64,000 bases of DNA from Streptomyces fungicidicus (GCF_003665435.1 NZ_CP023407.1:6630501-6694500), one strand, 5' to 3'; positions 43,925-53,180 are shown, counted from the stretch's first letter. Program-made: numbers and translations. Notes: generated by a model not told the origin, from the sequence alone.

Positions 43925-45604
43925 TCAGCCCGTACGGTCACGGGCGGGCACGAACGCCCCCGCCTCGGCCGGGGCCTCGCCGCGCAGCAGCGCGCCCAGC
44001 GCCTTCTTGTCCGTCTTGCCGAGGCCGGTCAGGGGCAGTTCCTCGAGGTACACGAGCCGGTCGGGGAGCTTGTACTCGGCGAGCCCGCGGGCCTGCATGG
44101 CCCGCTTCAGCTCCGGCAGCAGCATCTCCTCGGCGCCCTCCGCCCGGACCAGGCAGGCGCAGGTGCGCTCGCCGAGGAAGTCGTCGGGCACGGGCACGAC
44201 GGCCGCCCGGGCCACGCCCTCCAGCGCCTGGAGGTGGCCCTCGACCTCCGCCGCGGAGACCTTGTCCCCGCCGCGGATGATGACGTCCTTGATCCGGCCC
44301 TCGATGACGAGGTTGCCGTCCTCGGTCAGCCGGGCCAGGTCGCCGCTGCGGTAGAAGCCGTCCTCGGTGAAGGCGCGGGCGTTGTGCTCGGGCGCCCGGT
44401 AGTAGCCCTGCAGGGTGTACGGGCCGCGGGCGAGGAGTTCGCCGATCTCACCGGCCGGCAGCTCCTTGCCGTCCTCGTCGGCGATCCTGATCTCGTCCGC
44501 CGGGGAGATGGGCCGCCCCTGGGTGGCGAGCACCGTCTCCGCCGGGTCGTCGTCCCGGGTGAAGGTGCACAGCCCCTCCGCCATCCCGAACACCTGCTGG
44601 AGACGGCAGCCGAAGGCGGGCTCGATCTGCTCGGCGATGTTGCGGTGCAGCTTGGCGCTGCCGATCTGCACGGTACGCAGGCTCGACAGGTCGTCGGGGA
44701 GCCACTCCGCGCCCTCGAGCCACAGCTGCACGACGCTCGGCACCACCGAGGTGACGGTCACCCGCTCGGCCGCGATCAGCGGGAAGCAGGTCTCGGGCGT
44801 CGGGTCCTCGGCGAACACCACCGTGCCGCCGGCCCGCAGCGTGCCCACGATGCCGGGGCAGCCCCAGGTGAAGTTGAACGCCGCGGGCAGCGTCGCGAGA
44901 TACACGTCCCGCTCGGTCAGCGCGGTCGCCGAGCCGGCGGCACGCACCTGGTAGGTGTAGTCGTCGTGGGTGCGCGGGATCAGCTTGGGCAGCGCGGTGG
45001 TCCCGCCGGAGAGCAGGAAGAACGCCACGTCCGACGGGTCCAGGACGGGGAACGGGGCGCCGGCCTCCGGATCGCCGTCCACCTCGGACAGCGGCACGAC
45101 GGGTTCGGCGTCCGTACCCGACGGGTCGTCGCCGCACACGAACAGGTGCCGCAGCGTGGGCACCTCACTGCGGATACGACGCGCGAGCGCGGCGTGGTCG
45201 AAGCCCCGCAGCAGCCCCGGATGCACGTAGCCGACGGCCCCGGACAGCTCGCACAGATGGCGGATCTCCACGTCCCGGTGCGCGGGCAGCGAGAAGACGG
45301 GCCGGGCGCCGAGGGTGAACAGGGCGAAGCACACCCGGACGAAGTCCGGCGTGTTCGGCAGCTGCACCACGACCCGGTCGCCGTCGCCGATGCCCCGGTC
45401 GCGGAAGCCGGCCGCGAGCCGCCGCACCTCCCGCTCCAGCTCGGCATAGCCGATCCGCCGCCCGCCGCCCACCAGGGCGGTCTTCGGGCCGTGCGTGCGC
45501 GCGGCGTCGGCCAGCAGCCGCACCAGGCTCTCCCCGCGCCAGTACCCGTCCCGGCGGTAGCGCTCGGCCCGTTCGGCCGGCCAGGGGGTGCAGTGCTCCA
45601 GCAT
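43925..45604 (-). CDS. DhbE/EntE-like aryl-acid AMP ligase
   Basis: A 559-residue ANL-superfamily adenylating enzyme. It has the P-loop region FFLLSGGTTALPKLIPRT, the VFGMAEGL block, YRSGDLARL, and the C-terminal GGDKVSAAEVE with the hinge. The N-terminal CTPWPAERAERYRRDGYWRGE is typical of 2,3-dihydroxybenzoate- and 3-hydroxypicolinate-AMP ligases. It should adenylate an aromatic acid and load the carrier protein downstream. Which acid (3-hydroxyanthranilate or 3-hydroxypicolinate) cannot be decided from sequence alone. It starts at the KAS III-like stop (TGATG). Confidence 0.88.
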   Translation of the reverse strand: MLEHCTPWPAERAERYRRDGYWRGESLVRLLADAARTHGPKTALVGGGRRIGYAELEREVRRLAAGFRDRGIGDGDRVVVQLPNTPDFVRVCFALFTLGARPVFSLPAHRDVEIRHLCELSGAVGYVHPGLLRGFDHAALARRIRSEVPTLRHLFVCGDDPSGTDAEPVVPLSEVDGDPEAGAPFPVLDPSDVAFFLLSGGTTALPKLIPRTHDDYTYQVRAAGSATALTERDVYLATLPAAFNFTWGCPGIVGTLRAGGTVVFAEDPTPETCFPLIAAERVTVTSVVPSVVQLWLEGAEWLPDDLSSLRTVQIGSAKLHRNIAEQIEPAFGCRLQQVFGMAEGLCTFTRDDDPAETVLATQGRPISPADEIRIADEDGKELPAGEIGELLARGPYTLQGYYRAPEHNARAFTEDGFYRSGDLARLTEDGNLVIEGRIKDVIIRGGDKVSAAEVEGHLQALEGVARAAVVPVPDDFLGERTCACLVRAEGAEEMLLPELKRAMQARGLAEYKLPDRLVYLEELPLTGLGKTDKKALGALLRGEAPAEAGAFVPARDRTG

Positions 45605-46683
45605 CACGCCTCCTCGTCCGGCGTCACCGCGCGCTGCGCGGCCGTCGGCTCCGCGGTGATCTCCAGGACGGCGCACCCGGCCTCCATGCCGGTGGCCGCG
45701 CCGATGAGCATCACGTGGTCGCCGGGGCCGACCTCGCCGTCCAGCCACAGCCGTTCCAGGGCGATGACGAAGTCGCTGACCCCGGTGTGGCCGATCCGCC
45801 GGCAGATGTCCCAGGTGCCCTGCTCGAGGGTCACGCCGAGCGGCTCCAGGAACATGGTCAGCAGCGGGTCCTCGTTGAAGCCGACGTGGCAGAAGCGGCG
45901 GATGTCCGACAGCGCCACACCGGCCTCGGCGGCGGTGCGTTCGGCGATCGCCGCGACCTGGTCGCCGAAGTGCCCGATGGGCGGCTTCACCCCGGACGCC
46001 CACTGCTTGCGCCAGTACTGCACCCGCGAGTCGAAGTCGAGCGGGATGCCCGCGGTGACACTGGGCGGCAGCAGCGCCTCGCCGCCCCGGTGCAGCGCCT
46101 CCATCCGCGGGTCCGACAGCGAGCCGACGGCGAGCACACGGGCGAAGCCCGGCCGCCGCGACACCACCAGCGAGGAGCCGGCGTCGCCGAACAGGAACAG
46201 CTTGGAGGAGGTCCAGCGGTCCACCAGCGGCGTGGAGAAGTTGTCGCCCGTCGTCAGCAGGACGCTGTCCCCGCCCCCGCCGCCGGTGTACCGGTCCAGG
46301 GACAGCCGGGTGGCCGCGGACTCCAGGGCGGCCACCATGCCGAGGCAGCCCTGCCGGATCTCCACCGCCGGAACCGGCCGGTTCAGGGTGTTGAGCAGTA
46401 CGTAGTGCGGGGCCGACCAGCCGTCGGGCCCCTGGTGGTAGGCGCTGCTGTGCAGCAGCGCCGCGAAGTCGTCGGGTTCCTGCCCCGACCGCGCCAGCGC
46501 GGTCCGCGCCGCGCGGATCGCCATGTCCGGCGCCGGCACGGTGTCCTCGACGGCGACGGACTCGATGCCCGACGCCTCCCGCACCCCGGCGTCGAGGCGG
46601 CCTTCCTTGACCGCCAGGTCGGTCGGCACGAGCTCCGGAACGTAGCAGCCCACGCCCGACAGATGGATGTCCTCGACCTTCAC
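45604..46683 (-). CDS. KAS III-like acyltransferase with altered catalytic triad
   Basis: A 359-residue FabH-like protein beginning at a GTG after GGGAGGGG. Cys113 (IRQGCLGMV) and His266 (FCHVGFNED) match the nucleophile and first histidine of KAS III. The third position, normally Asn in GNTS, is His299 in GHTGVSD. This class is used in A33853 biosynthesis to join aryl units as an acyltransferase instead of making C-C bonds. It heads the minus-strand operon, with a TGAGT-N7-ACTCA site 66 bp upstream. Expected job: transfer of the aryl group from carrier or CoA to the amine or phenol of 3-hydroxyanthranilate. Confidence 0.83.
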   Translation of the reverse strand: MKVEDIHLSGVGCYVPELVPTDLAVKEGRLDAGVREASGIESVAVEDTVPAPDMAIRAARTALARSGQEPDDFAALLHSSAYHQGPDGWSAPHYVLLNTLNRPVPAVEIRQGCLGMVAALESAATRLSLDRYTGGGGGDSVLLTTGDNFSTPLVDRWTSSKLFLFGDAGSSLVVSRRPGFARVLAVGSLSDPRMEALHRGGEALLPPSVTAGIPLDFDSRVQYWRKQWASGVKPPIGHFGDQVAAIAERTAAEAGVALSDIRRFCHVGFNEDPLLTMFLEPLGVTLEQGTWDICRRIGHTGVSDFVIALERLWLDGEVGPGDHVMLIGAATGMEAGCAVLEITAEPTAAQRAVTPDEEA

Positions 46684-46748
46684 CCCGGCCCCTCCCTCGT
46701 CTCGTGTGGAATCGGGGCCAGCACAACACCCGCGGCCGGGAGGCCACC

Positions 46749-46765
46749 TGAGTAGCAGTCACTCA
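46749..46765. promoter_or_regulatory. Operator site A, TGAGT-N7-ACTCA
   Basis: A 17-bp palindrome with perfect 5-bp arms (the arms extend to CTGAGT/ACTCAG), upstream of the KAS III-like operon. Reading towards that gene, TGTTGTGCTGG starts 20 bp after the site, a plausible -10 region. This puts the palindrome centre at about -41, where class II activators bind. Confidence 0.65.
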
Positions 46766-46827
46766 GCTTCACCCGCCCGCCTCCCCGGCAGCCGCCCGCC
46801 GGGCCCCCGGGCCGTCGCGCACGCGGA

Positions 46828-46844
46828 TGAGTGGCGCGCACTCA
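46828..46844. promoter_or_regulatory. Operator site B, TGAGT-N7-ACTCA
   Basis: A second copy in the same divergent region, oriented to the PaaK-like gene. TGCTGTGCTGG starts 19 bp downstream, nearly the same element at the same distance as for site A. Confidence 0.65.
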
Positions 46845-46913
46845 CGAGGTGCCGGCCCGCGGCTGCTGTGCTGGGCCGACAGGCGTGGGCGACGTCCCGA
46901 GGAGGCATCCGCC

Positions 46914-48221
46914 ATGACAGTGACCAGGCCGGAGATCGGTGACTGGAAGAGCATCGACGAACTGCGCGAGCTCCAGGAGCGGCAGCTGCCGCCGCTCCTC
47001 GCGCGCGCGGCCCGCTCCCCCTTCTACCGCTCCCGCCACCCCGGCCGTCAGGCTCCCGCCACCCCGGCCGACCTGCGCTCCCTGGAGCCGACCAGCAAGC
47101 AGGACCTGCGCGACGCCTACCCGTTCGGGCTGCTCGCCGTGAACCGTACGGAGCTGGCGACCTACCACGAGTCGAGCGGCTCGGCGGGGCAGCCCACCGC
47201 CTCCTACTACACCCGGAACGACTGGGCGGACCTCGCGGAGCGCTACGCCCGCAAGTGGGTCGGCATCGAACCCAGCGACATCTTCCTGGTGCGCACGCCG
47301 TACGCACTCATGATCACGGGCCATCTCGCGCACGCCGCCGCCCGGTCCAAGGGGGCGACCGTGGTCCCCGCCGACAGCCGCTCGGCGGCCACGCCCGCGG
47401 CCCGCACGGTGAAGCTGCTGCACCGCCTGGGAGTCTCGCTGACGTGGTCGAACCCCACGGAGACCCTGCTGTGGGCGGCCGCGGCCCGGGCGGCGGGCCT
47501 GGACCCGGCGACCGACTTCCCCTCCCTGCGGGCCCTGTTCGTGGGCGGCGAGCCGCTCTCCCCGGCCCGGCGGGCGCGCATCTCCGCCCTCTGGAACGCG
47601 CCGGTGGTGGAGGAGTACGGCTCGACGGAGACCGGCACGCTGGCCGGGCAGTGCCCCGAGGGCCGGCTGCACCTGTGGGCGGACCGGGTGCTGTGCGAGG
47701 TCCTGGACCCGGAGAGCGGGAAGCTGTCCGAGGAGGGCCGCGGCCGGCTGGTGGTGACACCGCTGTACCGCGAGGCCATGCCACTGCTGCGGTACAACCT
47801 CGACGACGAGGTGGAGGTGGAGTACTCGGACTGCGCCTGCGGCTGGCGGCTGCCGGTGGTGCGGGTGCTGGGGCGGGGCGGTTTCGCCTGGCCGGTGGGC
47901 ACCGGGACGGTGGACCAGCACCAGGTGGAGGAGCTGGTGTTCGGGCTGCCCGCGGCGGACGGCGTGCTGTTCTGGCGTGCGCGGGCCGGGCGGGATCTGC
48001 TGCACATCCAGGTGGAGGCGGGTGAGGGGCGGGCGGCTGCCGTGGAGCGACGGCTCACCGAGGCGGTGGCGCGTGAACTGTCCGTGCCGTGCAGGGTGGA
48101 GGCGTTGCCGCCGGGCGCGTTGGTCCCCACGGAGGTCCTGACCGCGAACCCGGACGCCCTGAAACCCCGCGGCCTCTTCGGCCCCTCCGAGGACTGGGAC
48201 GCAGCCCTGCTCTACTACTGA
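46914..48221 (+). CDS. PaaK-family (phenylacetate-CoA-ligase-like) adenylating enzyme
   Basis: A 435-residue ANL protein of the short PaaK type. Its nucleotide loop is ESSGSAGQPT (about 84-93), then VEEYGSTETG and RYNLDDEVEV, and a compact C-terminal domain. The ATG at 46914 is preceded by GAGGAGG, so an upstream in-frame extension is rejected. Family members activate aromatic acids as CoA thioesters. It diverges from the KAS III-like operon, and both sides carry the same operator motif, so they should be co-induced. It probably activates the second aryl unit, giving two ligases for two acids. Which one is not visible. Confidence 0.85.
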   Translation: MTVTRPEIGDWKSIDELRELQERQLPPLLARAARSPFYRSRHPGRQAPATPADLRSLEPTSKQDLRDAYPFGLLAVNRTELATYHESSGSAGQPTASYYTRNDWADLAERYARKWVGIEPSDIFLVRTPYALMITGHLAHAAARSKGATVVPADSRSAATPAARTVKLLHRLGVSLTWSNPTETLLWAAAARAAGLDPATDFPSLRALFVGGEPLSPARRARISALWNAPVVEEYGSTETGTLAGQCPEGRLHLWADRVLCEVLDPESGKLSEEGRGRLVVTPLYREAMPLLRYNLDDEVEVEYSDCACGWRLPVVRVLGRGGFAWPVGTGTVDQHQVEELVFGLPAADGVLFWRARAGRDLLHIQVEAGEGRAAAVERRLTEAVARELSVPCRVEALPPGALVPTEVLTANPDALKPRGLFGPSEDWDAALLYY

Positions 48222-48227
48222 CCGGTA

Positions 48228-48330
48228 CCGGCGCGGGTGCGTGCCGGGGGTGGTCTGCGCAGCCCGGCGCTTACGGGGTGCCGTCGCGCCCACCCGTGCC
48301 GCCCTGCGGCACGACTGCCCGCGGAGTGCG
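48228..48330. repeat. Interspersed repeat copy 2
   Basis: The 48222-48663 gap contains no convincing gene, only this repeat and a further copy. The core 48266-48326 matches 1261-1322 with few differences and carries the same GTGCCGC...GCGGCAC hairpin. Confidence 0.7.
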
Positions 48331-48371
48331 GTGGCGCGGCTGTCCAGAAGTGTGGCGGTGTCGCCGGTGGT

Positions 48372-48474
48372 CGGCGTTGGTGTGGGCCGGGGGTGGGTCT
48401 GCGCAGCCCGGCGCCTGCGGGGTGCCGTCGCGCCCACCCGTGCCGCCCTGCGGCACGACTGCCCGCGGAGTGCG
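48372..48474. repeat. Interspersed repeat copy 3
   Basis: Core at 48410-48470, 144 bp after copy 2 and almost identical to it, so copies 2 and 3 form a tandem pair. The remaining sequence to 48663 is G/C-skewed, without a recognisable signal. Confidence 0.7.
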
Positions 48475-48663
48475 GGGGGGCTTGGGGACGGACGGAGCCG
48501 TGGCGGACAGCCGCCGACGGCGTGGAGGGGACGGGGCGGGGGTGGCCGCCCGCAGTGGCTGGCGCGTCCGCGCCGGCCACCTCTTCCAGCCGACGCAGTC
48601 GCGCCAGTCCGAGGACGGCCACCCCCGCCCCGGCCCCGCCCCACCCACCCCGCGGGCGCTACG

Positions 48664-49392
48664 TCACCCCGACAGCCCCCCACGGTCCGGCCGGGACAGC
48701 ACCGCCGCCACACCGTCCAGCGAGCGCTCCACCGTGTAGGCGTAGAAGTCGTCCTCCAGCGCCGCGATCGCCTCCGGATCGTCCGTGCCCCGGCTGGTGA
48801 CCGCGGCCCCCACCGCCGCCAGCCCCCGCCGCTCCGGATCGTCCCGGTGCGCCGCCAGCGCACCGGCCAGCCGCTCCCGCGCCTCCGGCAGGTTCTCCGC
48901 CCGGTCGTCCTCGACCATCACCAGCGTGAACGCCGAATTCGTCAGATACCGGTACGCGGCCGTGGCCCCCTCGGCGAACCCCGCCTCCTGGAGCACCAGG
49001 ATCCCCCGGTCCATCATCGTCAGCGCCGACGGAATGATCGGCCCGATCCGCACCAGCCGCCGCGCCACCCCCCGGTACCGCCGCAGCACCGGCCGCCCCT
49101 CCAGCAGCAGCGCACTGAACCACTCCCGCCAGGCAAGCTCCTGCGACGGCAGCGAGATCATGCCCACCACCCGGTCGGCCACCGCGTCCGCGACCGCGTC
49201 CCGGTCCCCGATGTGGTGGTACACGGCCCGCGGCCAGACCTCCAGCGCGGCGGCGAGCTGCCGAGTGGACCACGCGTCCAGCCCCTCCGTCTCGGTGAGC
49301 CGCAGCGCCGCGTCGACGATGCCCGTCGGCGTGATCGGCGGCCGGTCGACGGGGCGCCGACCCCGGCCACCAGGTGCAGGTGAACTGGGCAT
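48664..49392 (-). CDS. TetR-family transcriptional regulator
   Basis: A 242-residue TetR regulator. The HTH is near residues 20-65 (ITPTGIVDAALRLTETEGLDAWSTRQLAAALEVWP is the helical core), followed by a TetR_C-like ligand domain. The ATG at 49392 gives a normal N-terminus; a longer frame runs across the operator and is rejected. It is divergent from the two ABC exporter genes and almost certainly represses them through the double palindrome between the genes, with release by the exported compound. Confidence 0.9.
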   Translation of the reverse strand: MPSSPAPGGRGRRPVDRPPITPTGIVDAALRLTETEGLDAWSTRQLAAALEVWPRAVYHHIGDRDAVADAVADRVVGMISLPSQELAWREWFSALLLEGRPVLRRYRGVARRLVRIGPIIPSALTMMDRGILVLQEAGFAEGATAAYRYLTNSAFTLVMVEDDRAENLPEARERLAGALAAHRDDPERRGLAAVGAAVTSRGTDDPEAIAALEDDFYAYTVERSLDGVAAVLSRPDRGGLSG

Positions 49393-49484
49393 GGCAGGCA
49401 ATGTATCCACTCCTCGGCTCGTCCGGTGGCCCGGCACTTCTTGACCCGGCCCGCCCGGCCCATCGTATGGTGGGCTGAGTTTAT

Positions 49485-49524
49485 TACCCAGTGGGTAGTA
49501 GCATCTACTATTACCCACTGGGTA
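49485..49524. promoter_or_regulatory. Double TetR operator
   Basis: Two perfect 13-bp palindromes, TACCCA-g-TGGGTA (49485-49497) and TACCCA-c-TGGGTA (49512-49524), with centres 27 bp apart. They are separated by a further TAGTAG/CTACTA dyad. They lie 33 bp before the ABC exporter ATG and cover its likely promoter. Confidence 0.8.
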
Positions 49525-49556
49525 GTAACCCCCCGCATCCGAATTGGAGGACGACG

Positions 49557-51374
49557 ATGGCCGCGGAACCCGCCGCGCTTCCGTCATTACTGCAGCCCGT
49601 CCGTAAGCGACTGGCTCTGGCGGTGCTCTGCCAGGCAGTCGCCGCCCTGCTCAACATCGCCCCGTTCGTAGCCGTCGCCGAGCTGGCCAGGGTGCTGCTC
49701 GCGGACGGCTCGCTGGACCACGACCGCGCCTGGACCGTCACCGCGATCGCCGGCGCCTGCCTCCTCGTACGGCTGCTGTTCCTGCTGGCCGCCAGCGTCG
49801 TCAGCCACCTCGCGGAGAACGACCTGCAGCTGTCCGTCCGCCGGCTGCTCATCGGCCGGCTCGACCGGGTCCCGCTGGGCTGGTTCTCCGGCCGCGGCGG
49901 CGGCGCCGTCAAGAAGGCCGTGCAGGACGACGTGCACGCGCTGCACCACCTGGTCGCGCACTCGCTCCTGGAGCTGACCTCCGCGGTGATCGTGCCGCTG
50001 TCGACGCTCGCCTACCTGTTCTGGGTCGACTGGCGCCTGGCGCTGATCACGATGATCCCGCTGGTCCTCGGCATCGGCCTGTTCGGCCGCACCGGCGCGG
50101 CGTTCAAGAAGAACCTGCCCGCGCTGGACGCCGCGATGACCGACATCAACGGCGCGGCCGTGGAGTTCGTCCAGGGCATCGCCGTGGTGAAGACCTTCGG
50201 CCAGACCCGGCGCGCCCACCGCCGCTACACCGACGCGGCGGACCGCTTCGCGTCGTTCTTCCGCGGCTGGGTCGATTCCCTTGCCGCGCCCAGGGCGCTG
50301 TCCGAGATCGTGCTCTCGGCGCCCGTGATGCTGTTCACCGTCCTGCTCGGCGGCACCGCCCTGATCACCGCCGGCCGCACCGCCCCCGAGGACCTGGTCC
50401 CGTTCGCGCTGCTGGGCGTCGGCATCACCACCCCGGTGCTGACGATCAGCTTCGCCGAGGAGGAGGTCCGCGCGGCGAAGGCCGCCGCGGACCGCATCGG
50501 TGAGGTCCTGGCCACTCCCGCGCTGCCCGTGCCGGAGCGGCCCGCCACGGCGGGATCCGGAGCGGTCACCTTCGAGGCCGTCGGCTTCTCCTACGACGGC
50601 GAGCACCGCGTCCTGGAGGGCGTGGACCTGACCCTGGCCCCCGGCACGACCACCGCGCTGGTCGGCCCCTCGGGCTCGGGGAAGAGCACGCTGGCGTCGC
50701 TGCTGCCGCGCTTCTGGGACCCGGACGAGGGCACCATCCGCGTCGGCGGCACGGACCTGCGGGACATCGCCTCCGAGGAGGTGTACGGCCGGATGTCCTT
50801 CGTCTTCCAGGAGGTGCGCCTGCTGCGCGACACCGTCCGCGCCAACCTGCTGATCGCCCGCCCGGACGCCACCGACGAGGAACTGCGGGACGCCGCGCGG
50901 CGCGCCCGCATCCACGACCGCGTCACCGAACTGCCGCGCGGCTACGACTCCGTGGTCGGCGAGGACGCCCGGTTCTCCGGAGGAGAGGCGCAGCGCCTGT
51001 CCATCGCCCGGGCGATGCTCGCCGACGCCCCCGTACTCGTCCTGGACGAGGCCACCGCGTACGCGGACCCGGAGTCGGAGGCGGCCGTGCAGGACGCCCT
51101 GTCGGAACTCACCCGCGGCCGCACCCTGATGGTCATCGCGCACCGTCTGTCCACGGTGAAGGACGCCGACCAGATCGTCGTCCTCGACGCAGGGCGGGTG
51201 GCGGAGCGCGGCACCCACGACGAACTGCTGGCCCTGAACGGCACGTACGCCGGGATGTGGCGGGCCCACGAGCACAGCACCGTCTGGCGGCCCGGCAGCC
51301 CGGACGAGTCCGCCGCCGTCCGACCCGCGGTCGAGCCCGCGGCCCCGTCCGCGGTCGAGGAGGCCGTCCGATGA
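49557..51374 (+). CDS. ABC exporter half-transporter 1 (fused permease and ATPase)
   Basis: A 605-residue type IV exporter half: six transmembrane helices over about 1-320, then the ATPase with Walker A GPSGSGKST (about 370), signature SGGEAQRLS (about 474) and Walker B VLVLDEAT. The start has GGAGG six bases upstream. Its stop overlaps the next gene (ATGA), so the two should form a heterodimer. The closest recognisable pattern is the IrtA/YbtP-like group that moves siderophore-type chelators. A 3-hydroxypicolinyl/benzoxazole product is also a metal-binding molecule, so export of the cluster product is a reasonable inference. Confidence 0.88.
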   Translation: MAAEPAALPSLLQPVRKRLALAVLCQAVAALLNIAPFVAVAELARVLLADGSLDHDRAWTVTAIAGACLLVRLLFLLAASVVSHLAENDLQLSVRRLLIGRLDRVPLGWFSGRGGGAVKKAVQDDVHALHHLVAHSLLELTSAVIVPLSTLAYLFWVDWRLALITMIPLVLGIGLFGRTGAAFKKNLPALDAAMTDINGAAVEFVQGIAVVKTFGQTRRAHRRYTDAADRFASFFRGWVDSLAAPRALSEIVLSAPVMLFTVLLGGTALITAGRTAPEDLVPFALLGVGITTPVLTISFAEEEVRAAKAAADRIGEVLATPALPVPERPATAGSGAVTFEAVGFSYDGEHRVLEGVDLTLAPGTTTALVGPSGSGKSTLASLLPRFWDPDEGTIRVGGTDLRDIASEEVYGRMSFVFQEVRLLRDTVRANLLIARPDATDEELRDAARRARIHDRVTELPRGYDSVVGEDARFSGGEAQRLSIARAMLADAPVLVLDEATAYADPESEAAVQDALSELTRGRTLMVIAHRLSTVKDADQIVVLDAGRVAERGTHDELLALNGTYAGMWRAHEHSTVWRPGSPDESAAVRPAVEPAAPSAVEEAVR

Positions 51375-53116
51375 TCCGTCAACTGATGTCCGTGGTCGGC
51401 CCCGCCGAACGGCGGCTGCTGCGGAAGGTACTCGCGCTCCAGGTCCTCGGCGCGGTCCTGCAGGCGGTGGCGTTCGTACTGATCGTGCCGGTGCTCGAAC
51501 GGCTGCTGGGCGACGAGCCCGACCAGGCCTGGCCGTGGGTGTGGGCGCTGGCCGCCGCGGCCGCGGCCCAGTCGGTGGTCCACTACTGGGCCACCAAGGC
51601 AGGCTTCCAGGCGGGCGCCGCGCTCTCCCGGGTGCTGCACCACCGCATCGGCGACCATGTCTCCGAGCTGCCGCTCGGCTGGTTCGGCCCCACCCGTACC
51701 GGGGAACTGAGCACGCTCACCACCCAGTCCGTGATGGGCATCATGCGCGTCCCCGGGTATCTGTTCCGCCCGCTGATCGGCGGACTGCTCACCCCGGCCG
51801 CGGTGGTGGTGCTCATGTACCTGTTCGACTGGCGGCTGGCGCTCGCCGCGACCTGCACGGCCCCGTTCATCGCGGTGGTCCTGCGCTGGAGCACCCAGCG
51901 CACCGCCACCGCCGACCGGATGCGCGCCGGGACCATGACGGAGGCGGCCAACCGGGTCATCGAGTACGCCGAGGTGCAGCCGGTGCTGCGCGCCTTCCCC
52001 GGATCGAGGGCGGCCGGCGGCAGCCGGCTCGACGAGGCGCTGGCCGCGCAGCGGGACGCCGGACGGCAGGTCATGAGGGCCGGCGTGCCGGGCCAGATCG
52101 GCTTCACGCTGACGGTGCAGGCGGCCTTCACGGTGATCCTCGTGTACGGCACCTATCTCGCCCTCGGCGGCTCGCTCGACGTGCCCGAGCTGCTGGCCCT
52201 GCTGGTGCTCGCCGCGCGGTTCGTGGAGCCGATGGCGGAGGCCGCCAACCTCGGCTCCGCGCTGCGCTCGGCGAGCGCGGCCCTCGGCCGGGTGCAGCGG
52301 GTGCTGGACGAGGAGCCGCTGCCCGAACCGGAGCACCCGGCCCACCCGGCCGGCACGGACATCGAGTTCGACGCGGTGGAGTTCGCGTACGACAGCGGCC
52401 GCAAGGTGCTGGACGGCGTCGGCTTCCGCATCCCCGAGCACACCATGACCGCGCTGATCGGGCCGTCCGGTTCCGGCAAGACGACGGTCGCCCGGCTGAT
52501 CGCCCGGTTCTGGGACGTGCACGGGGGCGCCGTGCGCATCGGCGGCGTGGACGTGCGGGAGCTGCCGGCCGAGGACCTGATGTCCCGTATCTCGGTGGTG
52601 TTCCAGGACGTCTACCTCTTCGAGGGCACCATCGAGGACAACATCCGGGCCGGCCGTCCCGAGGCGACCGACGAGGAGGTGCGCCGGGCCGCCACCCTGG
52701 CGCGGGTCGACGAGATCGCCGAGCGGCTGCCCGGCGGCTGGTCGACGCAGGTCGGCGCGGGCGGCGCGGGCCTGTCCGGCGGTGAGCGGCAGCGCATCTC
52801 CATCGCCCGGGCGCTGCTCAAGGACGCGCCGATCGTGCTGCTGGACGAGGCCACGTCGTCCCTGGACCCGGCGAACGAACGGGCCGTCCAGGAGGCCCTG
52901 TCGGAGCTGACCCGGGACCGCACCCTGCTGGTGATCGCGCACCGGCTGCAGACGGTGCGGGCCGCCGACCAGATCCTGGTCCTCGACGGCGGGCACATCG
53001 TCCAGCGCGGCACGCACGACGAGCTCATCGCCCAGGAGGGCCGCTACGCCGACTTCTGGGCCGAGCGCAGCCGCAGCCGCGGCTGGCGGCTGGCGAAGAC
53101 CCCCGTGGCCAACTGA
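51371..53116 (+). CDS. ABC exporter half-transporter 2 (fused permease and ATPase)
   Basis: A 581-residue partner of the preceding gene with the same architecture: six-helix permease, Walker A GPSGSGKTT (about 365), signature LSGGERQRIS (about 469), and Walker B IVLLDEATSSLD. Both halves retain all ATPase motifs, so both sites may hydrolyse ATP. The ATG at 51371 overlaps the upstream stop; a 38-codon upstream extension lies inside the other gene. It ends 2 bp before a long perfect terminator hairpin. Confidence 0.88.
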   Translation: MIRQLMSVVGPAERRLLRKVLALQVLGAVLQAVAFVLIVPVLERLLGDEPDQAWPWVWALAAAAAAQSVVHYWATKAGFQAGAALSRVLHHRIGDHVSELPLGWFGPTRTGELSTLTTQSVMGIMRVPGYLFRPLIGGLLTPAAVVVLMYLFDWRLALAATCTAPFIAVVLRWSTQRTATADRMRAGTMTEAANRVIEYAEVQPVLRAFPGSRAAGGSRLDEALAAQRDAGRQVMRAGVPGQIGFTLTVQAAFTVILVYGTYLALGGSLDVPELLALLVLAARFVEPMAEAANLGSALRSASAALGRVQRVLDEEPLPEPEHPAHPAGTDIEFDAVEFAYDSGRKVLDGVGFRIPEHTMTALIGPSGSGKTTVARLIARFWDVHGGAVRIGGVDVRELPAEDLMSRISVVFQDVYLFEGTIEDNIRAGRPEATDEEVRRAATLARVDEIAERLPGGWSTQVGAGGAGLSGGERQRISIARALLKDAPIVLLDEATSSLDPANERAVQEALSELTRDRTLLVIAHRLQTVRAADQILVLDGGHIVQRGTHDELIAQEGRYADFWAERSRSRGWRLAKTPVAN

Positions 53117-53118
53117 GA

Positions 53119-53158
53119 ATCCCCCGGCGGGACCGCTCTCGCGGTCCCGCCGGGGGAT
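53119..53158. terminator. Strong bidirectional terminator after the ABC exporter genes
   Basis: A perfect 18-bp stem (ATCCCCCGGCGGGACCGC and its complement) with a TCTC loop, between the convergent exporter and tautomerase genes. Confidence 0.9.
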
Positions 53159-53180
53159 CGGTGTGGCCGCCGCTCCCGGT

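Noticed and set aside
40456..45604. 2,3-dihydroxybenzoate catechol siderophore pathway
   Set aside because: The isochorismatase is PhzD-like and paired with an ADIC synthase rather than an isochorismate synthase; no NRPS condensation modules are visible.
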